Assembly: GCA_002392275.1 (NCBI GenBank)
Contig: DGGQ01000037.1
Span: 1-16,263 of the forward strand
DNA from: Treponema sp. UBA3870
Lineage (GTDB): Bacteria > Spirochaetota > Spirochaetia > Treponematales > Treponemataceae
Direction of reading: 5' to 3'
Length of the DNA stretch: 16,263 nt
Positions 1 to 5,899 of this stretch are shown here, piece after piece. Within the stretch, counting starts at the first letter, position 1. Every line of letters begins with the position of its first letter. Under the pieces are notes generated by a model. It was not told the origin of the DNA and did not search any database. It was given only the letters and a program-made list of their open reading frames with translations. The translations under genes and the position numbers were made by a program.

Positions 1-854
1 GTCAGGAGATGACGGTGGATGAAACCAGGGCAAAGCTGGCCCAGATGTATGACGGATACCACTTCACCCACGATGTCGAGGGTGTGTACAATCCGTTCTG
101 TCTTTTGAAATGTTTTATGGAAAAAGATTTCGGCTCATACTGGTTCGAGAGCGGAACTCCGTCATTCTTGGTGAAGACGTTGCAGAACCAGCCGCTTGAG
201 CTTGAGACCATGGTCAACGGAAGGCTTGCGACCGAAAATCAGTTCAAGAACTACGACCCGGACTCACACAACATGCTGCCGGTTGTCTATCAGAGCGGCT
301 ACCTTACCATAAAAGATTTTGAGAAGGAGACCCGGCTTTACACACTTGATTTCCCGAACCGCGAGGTGGAGGAAGGGTTCCTTGACGTGCTGCTCAAGAA
401 ATTCATCACGGTGCCTTATGACGACATCGGGCTTGAAATAAACAATTTGCGGGTGGCGCTCAGGAATAAAAATCTCGACAAGGCTCTCTCAATCATAAAA
501 TCCGCGATAGCCGATTTACCGACGATTGTGAAAAAAGACATGTGCGAAAATTATTACGAGTCCGTGACCCACCTGATGTTCCGCATGACGGGATGGAGGG
601 TGGTCTCCGAATTGCAGTCAGTCGCGGGAAGAAGCGATGTGGTTGTCGCGACGAAGGATTCGGTGTTCATTTTTGAGCTAAAGATGGACAGGGGTGCTGA
701 TTTTGAAACTGTGGCGGATGTTGCGCTTTTCCAGATTGATGCGAACGGATATTCGGACAGGTTTGCGGTGAGCGGAAAAGCCATGTACAAAATCGCCCTT
801 GTTTTTTCAAGCGAGGGTAAGGGGCTTCTGGGATGGAAAATCGTAACGGAGTAA
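1..854 (+). CDS. AAA-ATPase-like / PD-(D/E)XK nuclease-superfamily protein, C-terminal part (5' truncated)
   Basis: The frame is open to the left edge (codons Q-E precede the first visible ATG at 9), so this is the last 283 or so residues of a longer protein; family members usually exceed 500. Numbering from the ATG at 9, the first part (YDGYHF 14-19, VYNPF 26-30, YWFESGTPSFLV 44-55, GYLTIKD 97-103, LDFPNREV 113-120) matches the end of the AAA-ATPase-like module (PF09820 type). The C-terminal part is a PDDEXK_9-type fold: GRSDVVV with D210, FELK with E223 and K225, then Q242 and Y248. The catalytic-type D...ExK residues are intact. These proteins are common and multicopy in Treponema and Bacteroidetes; their cellular role is not established. 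The stop lies 5 nt before the next start, and that gene's ribosome-binding site lies inside this one, so the two may be co-transcribed. The ATPase Walker motifs would lie outside the window. Confidence 0.85.
   Translation, partial: QEMTVDETRAKLAQMYDGYHFTHDVEGVYNPFCLLKCFMEKDFGSYWFESGTPSFLVKTLQNQPLELETMVNGRLATENQFKNYDPDSHNMLPVVYQSGYLTIKDFEKETRLYTLDFPNREVEEGFLDVLLKKFITVPYDDIGLEINNLRVALRNKNLDKALSIIKSAIADLPTIVKKDMCENYYESVTHLMFRMTGWRVVSELQSVAGRSDVVVATKDSVFIFELKMDRGADFETVADVALFQIDANGYSDRFAVSGKAMYKIALVFSSEGKGLLGWKIVTE
848..851 (+). promoter_or_regulatory. Shine-Dalgarno GGAG deciding the NeuB-like start
   Basis: GGAG lies 8 nt before the ATG at 860, overlapping the end of the preceding gene. An in-frame ATG at 833 has no such site and would add nine residues absent from the family, so 860 is preferred. 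Confidence 0.7.
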
Positions 855-859
855 ATTGT

Positions 860-2077
860 ATGAAGGAAACAAAAGTTATTGCGGAGATTGGTACCTCCCA
901 CGGTGGCTCCCTTGAAAAGGCTTTTGCCATGATTGACGAGGCGAAGAATGCCGGTGCGCATATCGTAAAATTCCAGTGGGTCTATGCCGACGAGATTCTC
1001 CATCCTGATACAGGTTTTGTGAATCTTCCGGGTGGCTCGGTTAGGCTCTACGACAGATTCAGGCAGCTTGAGGTGGAACCGAGTTTTTTTGCGCGCTGTT
1101 GTTCGTATGCGCATGAAAAAGGAATTCTGTTTGCCTGCTCGCCGTTCGGATTAAGGTCGCTCCGTGAGCTTGTAGAAATCAAGCCGGATGCCATTAAGAT
1201 TGCGTCCCCCGAGGTCAACCACATTCCTTTGCTGAAGGAGTGCGCAAAGTATTACGGGAAGATTCCAATAATCCTTTCGAGCGGCGTTTCAAAACTCGGC
1301 GACATAGAGAAGGCCGTTGACATTCTGGCCGGTGGACATGACGGAAAAAATCAGCCGGAGGACATCTGCGTTCAGGGAAAGAAACTTGCTCCGCTGACAT
1401 TGCTCCACTGCATCACGTTCTATCCCGCGCCCGAGGATGAGTACAATGTCCGCTGCGTTGACACACTTGGAAAAATCTTTGGAATCCCGACGGGAATCAG
1501 CGACCATTCCCTTGACCCCGTTCTTGTTCCTGCGCTGACTGTCGCTATGGGCGGCTCCATGATTGAAAAGCACATAACCATAAGCAAAAAGACCGACGGG
1601 CTTGATGACCCTGTTGCGCTTGAGGGCGAGGATTTTGCAAGGATGTGTCTTGCGGTCAGCCAGGCGGACACCGTTTTGAACCGCTATGAAAGGGATTTCC
1701 TTGCATCAAAATCTTTCCACGCTGAAAAACTTTCGGACGGCCTTGTTGTGGATTCCGGGCAGGCTGAGATAATCCGGCAGATGTGCATTTCCTATGGCGA
1801 GAAGAAGGTCATGGATGTGCTTGGCTCGGGAGTGAAGCGTCTTGCGAAAATCGAGATGCAGAACTACGGACGTACCAACCGTTCCCTGCATTACACAAGA
1901 GACATGGCAGCCGGAGAGACTGTCCGTGCGGATGATGTTGCCGTGCTCAGAACCGAAAAAATCCTTACACCGGGCATTGCACCTGATTTCCTTGAAACCG
2001 TGGTCGGCGCCAGGCTGAAAAAAAACGTCAGATCCGGTGCCGGACTTGATTTTTCTGATTTCATCGCCAGGGGATAG
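860..2077 (+). CDS. N-acetylneuraminate synthase (NeuB/SpsE) family protein with C-terminal SAF domain
   Basis: The 405-residue product has the NeuB layout: a TIM barrel (about 1-280) and a C-terminal SAF/antifreeze-like domain (about 336-402). The start AEIGTSHGGSLEKA (8-21) followed by IVKFQ (35-39) is the family signature. Metal-binding histidines are visible as H216 in ISDHS and H238 in EKHIT; the family condenses phosphoenolpyruvate with an amino sugar to give a nonulosonic acid (sialic, legionaminic or pseudaminic type). The SAF arginine (NRS, R341) is present. The usual GPDH..SL substrate loop after the second histidine reads DGLDDPVAL (246-254), lacking its histidine, and residues 281-335 form a long link between barrel and SAF domain. 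No neuA or neuC homologue is next to it. The sugar used cannot be told from sequence; surface glycan or flagellin glycosylation is an inference. Confidence 0.85.
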   Translation: MKETKVIAEIGTSHGGSLEKAFAMIDEAKNAGAHIVKFQWVYADEILHPDTGFVNLPGGSVRLYDRFRQLEVEPSFFARCCSYAHEKGILFACSPFGLRSLRELVEIKPDAIKIASPEVNHIPLLKECAKYYGKIPIILSSGVSKLGDIEKAVDILAGGHDGKNQPEDICVQGKKLAPLTLLHCITFYPAPEDEYNVRCVDTLGKIFGIPTGISDHSLDPVLVPALTVAMGGSMIEKHITISKKTDGLDDPVALEGEDFARMCLAVSQADTVLNRYERDFLASKSFHAEKLSDGLVVDSGQAEIIRQMCISYGEKKVMDVLGSGVKRLAKIEMQNYGRTNRSLHYTRDMAAGETVRADDVAVLRTEKILTPGIAPDFLETVVGARLKKNVRSGAGLDFSDFIARG

Positions 2078-2079
2078 AA

Positions 2080-2514
2080 TTATTTTTCCTGCGGATTGTC
2101 AATCTCGTAGTGCTTTTTCAGCGCCTCGTAGATTTCGGGGCAGTCCTTTTTCAAATTCATCGGATGTCCGGTCGAGTCAAGAAAACAATGCTCCGATGTT
2201 CCCGTGCAGACTATCGGTTTTTCAGTTCCTGCATGTCTCATCTCGTATGAAAAGCATAGGCGCACGAACGAAAGGGAAGTCACTCTGGTTGTGATTTCGA
2301 TACTGTCGTCGAAGGTCGTGCTGTGCCTGTATCTGCATGTGAGGTTTAGGACCGGGGAAGAAATTCCTGAGTCCTCCAGTTTTCTGTAGTTCCAGCCAAT
2401 CTGGTCAAGAAAATCAACCCGGGCTTCCTCCATCCACCTGAGATAGTTTGAGTGGTGCGTTACGGCCATCTTGTCGGTTTCGTAATACTGGACCTTGTGT
2501 ATGTATTTTGTCAT
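2080..2514 (-). CDS. YbgC/4-hydroxybenzoyl-CoA thioesterase-family acyl-CoA thioesterase
   Basis: A 144-residue single hot-dog domain, the normal length for the family. The active-site region YYETDKMAVTHHSNY (10-24) matches the 4HBT pattern Y..TD.....H.NY, with D14 as catalytic acid and H21 in the conserved histidine place, followed by a long helix (LRWMEEARVDFLDQ). Family members hydrolyse acyl-CoA or acyl-ACP thioesters in the cytosol; the substrate is not predictable here. The start at 2514 is chosen because GGGG lies 6 nt upstream (2521-2524); an ATG at 2526 and a TTG at 2529 are in frame but less well placed. It is convergent with the NeuB-like gene, stop codons 2 bp apart, with no terminator hairpin between them. 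A candidate promoter lies about 150 bp upstream. Confidence 0.9.
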   Translation of the reverse strand: MTKYIHKVQYYETDKMAVTHHSNYLRWMEEARVDFLDQIGWNYRKLEDSGISSPVLNLTCRYRHSTTFDDSIEITTRVTSLSFVRLCFSYEMRHAGTEKPIVCTGTSEHCFLDSTGHPMNLKKDCPEIYEALKKHYEIDNPQEK

Positions 2515-2600
2515 ATTTTTCCCCATCAAATTTTGTCATGCCAGTTTAGTTGGATTTTGATTTTTTTACAAGGGAAACATTGAATAATCCGAAAGCGGGT

Positions 2601-2617
2601 AGCATACCCTGTATGCT
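2601..2617. repeat. Short inverted repeat AGCATAC / GTATGCT
   Basis: A 7-bp perfect dyad with a 3-nt centre (CCT), in the probable untranslated leader of the thioesterase gene. It could form a tight hairpin in the transcript or be a protein-binding site. Function unknown. Confidence 0.5.
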
Positions 2618-2624
2618 CATTCAG

Positions 2625-2638
2625 TGTTAACATTAACA
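2625..2638. repeat. Short palindrome TGTTAA / TTAACA
   Basis: A 6-bp dyad around a 2-bp centre (CA), shaped like an operator half-site pair. It lies about 20 bp downstream (in the thioesterase direction) of that gene's predicted start of transcription. A regulatory role is inferred only from position. Confidence 0.4.
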
Positions 2639-2664
2639 GCTGCAATTTCGCAGTAATTCCTTAC

Positions 2665-2692
2665 AGTATAAAGAATTACGAGAAACTGTCAG
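2665..2692 (-). promoter_or_regulatory. Candidate promoter of the thioesterase gene
   Basis: On the minus strand, CTGACA (2687-2692) and TATACT (2665-2670) are separated by 16 bp, five of six matches each to the sigma-70 consensus. Transcription would start near 2658, giving a leader of about 145 nt. A weaker alternative closer to the gene is TTGTAA, 17 bp, TAAACT. The -35 box touches the 14-bp inverted repeat at 2691-2733. Confidence 0.45.
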
Positions 2693-2733
2693 GAACCGCT
2701 GATTAATGCTTCGTGTATCAATCAGCGGTTCCT
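2691..2733. repeat. Perfect 14-bp inverted repeat (stem-loop)
   Basis: AGGAACCGCTGATT (2691-2704) and AATCAGCGGTTCCT (2720-2733) pair perfectly around a 15-nt loop. It lies just downstream of the ArsR-AraC regulator gene and could end that transcript, but neither orientation is followed by a U-rich tract, so it is not a standard intrinsic terminator. It may be a dispersed repeat or a binding site. Confidence 0.75.
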
Positions 2734-2756
2734 AAGATTCCCAATCCACAAAAAAA

Positions 2757-3503
2757 TCAGTCAACACTGACTTTATTTTTGGACCTATATTCCGTGGGCG
2801 AAAGTCCATAGACAGATTTAAAGGCCTGCGTGAATTTGCTCTGGCTCTCATATCCGACATCCCGGGAGATTTCCGCAATCGATTTTTCAGTGGCGACCAA
2901 AAGTTCCGCTCCCTTCTCCATTCTATGACGGTTTATGTGGGTCGCAATCGAAACTCCGTAGACAGATTTGAAAACTGCCTTGAGCGTGGTCGGGTTCATA
3001 TAAAATTTTTTCGCGAGCTCCTCGATTGTAAAACGCGTATCGAGATTGTCCACAAGAAAATTATGCACGTCCTTTATTTTTTTTACATGCATTTCGGGAT
3101 GCTCGTCTCCGCTTCCAACCTTTTCTTCCCCTCCAAAATCTGGGCAGGAAATTGAAAGCACCATCTCTATCATCTTGTGGAGCACACGACATTCACGGGT
3201 GTCCGCCGCCCTGTAAAAAACTTCCTTGCCTATTCTCATTCCCTCAATGAGTCCACCGGACTTCAGCAGTTTCAGGTGATGCGAAACAGCTGGCGTGGTC
3301 ATTTCAACCGCATCCGCAATATTCACGACGCAGTCCCTGACATGGCAGAGGAACCAAAATATTTTCAGACGGCTAGGATCGGAAAGAAGCGCGAAACTGG
3401 AACCCGCCGCCTCAAAACTTTTTGTCTTTGAAAGCTCCCTTGCAACAAAATCATTGTGCTCCCCCTCGTGACCATGGATGTGTGGCAGACTTGGAAATTC
3501 CAT
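2757..3503 (-). CDS. Two-headed regulator: ArsR-type winged helix fused to AraC-type DNA-binding domain
   Basis: The 248-residue product begins with a His-rich tail (H8, H10, H12, H16), then an ArsR winged helix (about 28-105) with recognition helix TTPAVSHHLKLLKSGGLIEG (69-88). The C-terminal half (about 142-243) is an AraC-type domain with both helix-turn-helices: TIEELAKKFYMNPTTLKAVF (159-178) and SIAEISRDVGYESQSKFTQA (208-227), ending in SPTEYR. The ArsR metal motif CVCD reads CVVN (58-61), so one cysteine of the usual pair is missing; C53, C58, C105, H109, C120 and the histidine tail remain as possible ligands. The start at 3503 follows GAGGGGG (3508-3514) by 4 nt. It is divergent from a metal-binding HMA protein across a shared palindrome, so metal-responsive control of both genes is the likely role. 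Which metal, and whether it represses or activates, cannot be read from sequence. Confidence 0.85.
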   Translation of the reverse strand: MEFPSLPHIHGHEGEHNDFVARELSKTKSFEAAGSSFALLSDPSRLKIFWFLCHVRDCVVNIADAVEMTTPAVSHHLKLLKSGGLIEGMRIGKEVFYRAADTRECRVLHKMIEMVLSISCPDFGGEEKVGSGDEHPEMHVKKIKDVHNFLVDNLDTRFTIEELAKKFYMNPTTLKAVFKSVYGVSIATHINRHRMEKGAELLVATEKSIAEISRDVGYESQSKFTQAFKSVYGLSPTEYRSKNKVSVD

Positions 3504-3576
3504 AAATCCCCCTCGCTGGACCTTGTGCCAATCGGAAATTATTTTAGCCCGCACGGTCTTTTATTAAAAAAAACTC

Positions 3577-3605
3577 TTGCGACTCTCATCAGATGGAATT
3601 ATATT
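3577..3605 (+). promoter_or_regulatory. Candidate promoter of the HMA gene
   Basis: TTGCGA (3577-3582), a 17-bp spacer, and TATATT (3600-3605). The predicted start near 3612 places the 12-2-12 palindrome at the beginning of the transcript, so a bound regulator would block it. Confidence 0.45.
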
Positions 3606-3626
3606 ATCAATATAACAATTAAGCAA
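3598..3626 (-). promoter_or_regulatory. Candidate promoter of the ArsR-AraC regulator gene
   Basis: On the minus strand, TTGCTT (3621-3626) and a perfect TATAAT (3598-3603) are separated by 17 bp. The -35 box lies inside the palindrome at 3614-3639, consistent with autoregulation. The leader would be about 85-90 nt. Confidence 0.55.
3599..3615. promoter_or_regulatory. Palindrome TTATATT / AATATAA over both -10 regions
   Basis: A 7-bp perfect dyad with a 3-nt centre (ATC), adjoining the larger operator-like palindrome and covering both predicted -10 boxes. It could be a second regulator site or simply AT-rich promoter sequence. Confidence 0.4.
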
Positions 3627-3639
3627 CTGTTTAATTGTT
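3614..3639. promoter_or_regulatory. 12-2-12 imperfect palindrome, probable ArsR/SmtB-type operator
   Basis: Left arm AACAATTAAGCA (3614-3625) and right arm TGTTTAATTGTT (3628-3639) match as inverted repeats at 11 of 12 positions around a 2-bp centre. ArsR/SmtB repressors are known to bind 12-2-12 imperfect palindromes in the promoters they control. It sits between a divergent ArsR-containing regulator and an HMA protein, overlapping the regulator's -35 box and just after the other gene's predicted start of transcription. Confidence 0.7.
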
Positions 3640-3674
3640 TTTTGAAATCAAGTTGTTATTTATGGAGGATATCT

Positions 3675-3893
3675 ATGAAAAATACTTACAAGATAGAAGT
3701 GGACTGCGCAAACTGTGCAAATCTTATGGAGGAGGCCGCAAAAAAGACCGCCGGAGTTAAAAATGCCACAGTGAACTACATGACACAAAAAATGACTGTG
3801 GAATTCGACGACGGAACAAACGACAGGGCCGTTATGAAAAATGTGTTCAAGGCCTGCCGAAAAGTGGAGCCTGACTGCGAGATTGAATTCTAG
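3675..3893 (+). CDS. Stand-alone heavy-metal-associated (HMA) domain protein
   Basis: A 72-residue soluble protein made of one ferredoxin-like HMA domain. The metal site is DCANC with C11 and C14 (the CxxC of the family), followed by the usual GVKNATVNYMTQKMTVEF segment (27-44). The DCANC form resembles the N-terminal domains of Zn/Cd/Pb P-type ATPases more than copper chaperones, which usually carry GMTCxxC. Two extra cysteines, C61 and C68, lie near the C-terminus. The start at 3675 follows GGAGG (3664-3668) by 6 nt. It is divergent from the ArsR-AraC regulator and probably under its control. Such small genes commonly precede a metal-exporting P-type ATPase, but none follows here, so it may act as a metal buffer or hand metal to an ATPase encoded elsewhere. 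Confidence 0.85.
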   Translation: MKNTYKIEVDCANCANLMEEAAKKTAGVKNATVNYMTQKMTVEFDDGTNDRAVMKNVFKACRKVEPDCEIEF

Positions 3894-3905
3894 AAAACGG
3901 ATTCC

Positions 3906-3930
3906 GGGGATTTGGTCCCCTAGATTTTTA
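3906..3930 (+). terminator. Possible terminator after the HMA gene
   Basis: GGGGA (3906-3910) and TCCCC (3916-3920) form a 5-bp stem with a 5-nt loop, followed by TAGATTTTTA. The stem is short, and it overlaps the last base of the convergent Smr-domain gene. Confidence 0.35.
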
Positions 3931-4477
3931 TAAGCACCCAGGTCGCGCCGTTTCCGCCACCGTTTCTGTCGGGATGTCCAGACGCGCCAAGCATTTTGTT
4001 CTGCTCGATGAACATCCTGACCATGGGACCAAGAACGGGGTCGCTTCCATGGCTGTGGTTTCCTTTTCCGTGGATTATCAAAATCTTTCGGAACCCACGC
4101 CTAACGCTGTCGGCAACAAATCCTTCAAGCCTTGGCCACGCCTCGTCCCTTGTAAGTCCGTGCAGGTCAATCGTCGCATCCGGGGGAAGGGTCCTAAGAT
4201 AGTCGCGGTTGTGCATGCGTGCCTCGTTTGCCGCTTCATCCGAGATTTTGTCCTTGTCAACGGTCCCGTGCCTGTTCAGCCACACATCGATGGGGTTGGC
4301 ACGTTTTTTGTTGTCCGCCTCCATCTGCTGCTCGTAGCTGTATCCCTGCGCCCTGAGCATTTTTTGCTCCTTTGTCATGGCGTTCGGTTTTTTGTTTGAC
4401 TTCTGCGGTCCTTTTTTTGGTTGGGACGCCTTTTTTTCAATGGAATCCCACTGCGCCAAAATGTCTCCAAAATCCAT
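3920..4477 (-). CDS. Smr (small MutS-related) domain protein
   Basis: A 185-residue soluble protein. Residues 1-100 are charged and Lys/Gln-rich, with little predicted fold. The Smr domain runs from about 102 to 185: IDLHG (103-107), the HGKG motif (136-139) inside ILIIHGKGNHS, and the closing GGGNGATWVLIKI (173-185). Smr domains in MutS2 and stand-alone proteins bind nucleic acid and often act as endonucleases on branched DNA or on RNA; the substrate here is unknown. The start at 4477 follows GGGGG (4483-4487) by 5 nt; an upstream in-frame TTG at 4495 is less likely. It lies 21 bp after the last bat-type gene on the same strand, so it is probably the last gene of that operon, though with no obvious functional link. 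Confidence 0.85.
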   Translation of the reverse strand: MDFGDILAQWDSIEKKASQPKKGPQKSNKKPNAMTKEQKMLRAQGYSYEQQMEADNKKRANPIDVWLNRHGTVDKDKISDEAANEARMHNRDYLRTLPPDATIDLHGLTRDEAWPRLEGFVADSVRRGFRKILIIHGKGNHSHGSDPVLGPMVRMFIEQNKMLGASGHPDRNGGGNGATWVLIKI

Positions 4478-4498
4478 ACAATCCCCCAGCAGCAAAAC

Positions 4499-5899
4499 CT
4501 AGTCTATAACCAGGAGAGTGTCGTTCATCACCCAGCCGTAAGTGTCGTTGCACCGGATGTACGACCAGTCGCCAGTCTCCTTCTGGATATGGACCACCGA
4601 CCCTTTTGAAATGCTCACACCGGCGCCGGAACCTTCCTCTGGAATCTGCGCAATCTCACCGCCTGTGTAAAGTGCAATCTTCTGGAAAGTCCACCGGGCA
4701 TAGAAAAGTCCAAGAGCAAGAGAGACAACCGAAAAAGCAAGACACACGGACGCGGCAGGAATTTTTTTGAGTATAAAGAGCAGGACCGCAAGAAAAACAA
4801 GCACCACAAATATTCCTGCAATCACAATCAGCAGTGGAACACTTGGCTCCCAGACAGCGGAATTGAGTCCAGCCCCACGTTCAATCTCACGGCGCTCAGT
4901 TCTTGCGGCAGAAAAAATCGGGATGGAACGACGCTCGGCCTTGTGGAGTTCAAGAAGCGCATCGATATCCTCAACCTCGGTGTAGACTGAACCACCGGAC
5001 GCACTCTGCTCGACATAATCAGAAAAAGCGTTCGCGTAGATTTCTGGCTCCTCGTCATCGTAATAATCACGGCGTTCAAGCGGAGGCCCAACCTTTATTT
5101 CTGTAAGCATCGGAACTTCCACATTGTACCTGATTCCGCCAAGGGACATTGCCGTCATGGAAAACTTGGGGAAACTGTACACACCCTCCGCAAGCGGCTG
5201 CCAATCAAACTTTGCGACAGGAATTGTGTTCGGATTGAACTCCTCGCTTGTTATGTTCTGCCTTGTAATGTCGTAGCTCTCGACTTCCATGAACAGGGAA
5301 TTCTCCGGGATTTTCCATGTCAAATCATATACCTGGGTGGCATATCGAATATTCAAAGTGAATTTCAGGTGCTGACCAGCGGCCATGTTCAGGGTTCTTG
5401 AGGCGGACGAGTATCTTGAATCGTCGAACGTCACCTTTATGCTTGGCTGCACTATGCTCGGATTTTCATAGACATAGACTGTCTCGAACGGAATGTGCGC
5501 CCACCATGTGTCAACCTGGACATCGATTGCCCTGAACTGGTAGGAACCCGGCATACTAAATCTGAAAGTCATAATCAATCTGGTGCCATAGGACTCCGAG
5601 GTTCCTGACGAAGGCGCATAGTTTTCCTTTTTCATCGAAACAAAGCTCGCCCCCTGTGGAACGTCATTGATTGCCGCAGAGATTTTGTCCGGCGAAACAT
5701 TTTCTATGTTGACCGCAAACGAACAGTCCTGTGCTGTAAAAAAATATTTTTCCGTTTTCCTGAGTCTAAGCGACTGTAGATACTGCCAGGAGACTGCCCC
5801 GAACATTTTTTGCGGCGCGATGATTGAAGCCAGCTCCACCAAAACAAAGGCTAGTAGTCCAGCGCAGAGCCGTCGGGTTTTTGCTGCTGATTTTTCCAT
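4499..5899 (-). CDS. BatD-like exported membrane protein with C-terminal SH3b domain (BatD/BatE-type)
   Basis: A 466-residue protein with an N-terminal signal sequence (basic KTRR, then a hydrophobic stretch at about 11-28, possible cleavage after FGA near 35). A long beta-rich region (about 40-270) is BatD-like, followed by a low-complexity acidic/charged stretch (275-345). Two transmembrane helices follow at about 354-378 and 382-401. The end (about 405-466, ALYTGGEIAQIP ... WSYIRCNDTYGWVMNDT) is a bacterial SH3b domain. In Bacteroides-type operons an SH3b domain is associated with BatE, so this combines features of two Bat proteins. The ATG lies 49 nt inside the end of the BatB-BatC gene; the next methionine (residue 32) would lose the signal sequence. 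This long overlap and weak ribosome site suggest translational coupling. Membership of the Bat operon is firm; assignment to BatD or BatE is uncertain. Confidence 0.75.
   Translation of the reverse strand: MEKSAAKTRRLCAGLLAFVLVELASIIAPQKMFGAVSWQYLQSLRLRKTEKYFFTAQDCSFAVNIENVSPDKISAAINDVPQGASFVSMKKENYAPSSGTSESYGTRLIMTFRFSMPGSYQFRAIDVQVDTWWAHIPFETVYVYENPSIVQPSIKVTFDDSRYSSASRTLNMAAGQHLKFTLNIRYATQVYDLTWKIPENSLFMEVESYDITRQNITSEEFNPNTIPVAKFDWQPLAEGVYSFPKFSMTAMSLGGIRYNVEVPMLTEIKVGPPLERRDYYDDEEPEIYANAFSDYVEQSASGGSVYTEVEDIDALLELHKAERRSIPIFSAARTERREIERGAGLNSAVWEPSVPLLIVIAGIFVVLVFLAVLLFILKKIPAASVCLAFSVVSLALGLFYARWTFQKIALYTGGEIAQIPEEGSGAGVSISKGSVVHIQKETGDWSYIRCNDTYGWVMNDTLLVID

Noticed and set aside
833..859. 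An earlier ATG start for the NeuB-like gene
   Set aside because: It would overlap the preceding gene by 22 nt, has no ribosome site and adds nine residues not expected in the family; the ATG at 860 has GGAG 8 nt upstream.
2691..2733. Calling the 14-bp inverted repeat a rho-independent terminator
   Set aside because: The stem is strong, but there is no T tract right after it on either strand, so it is listed as a repeat with unknown role.
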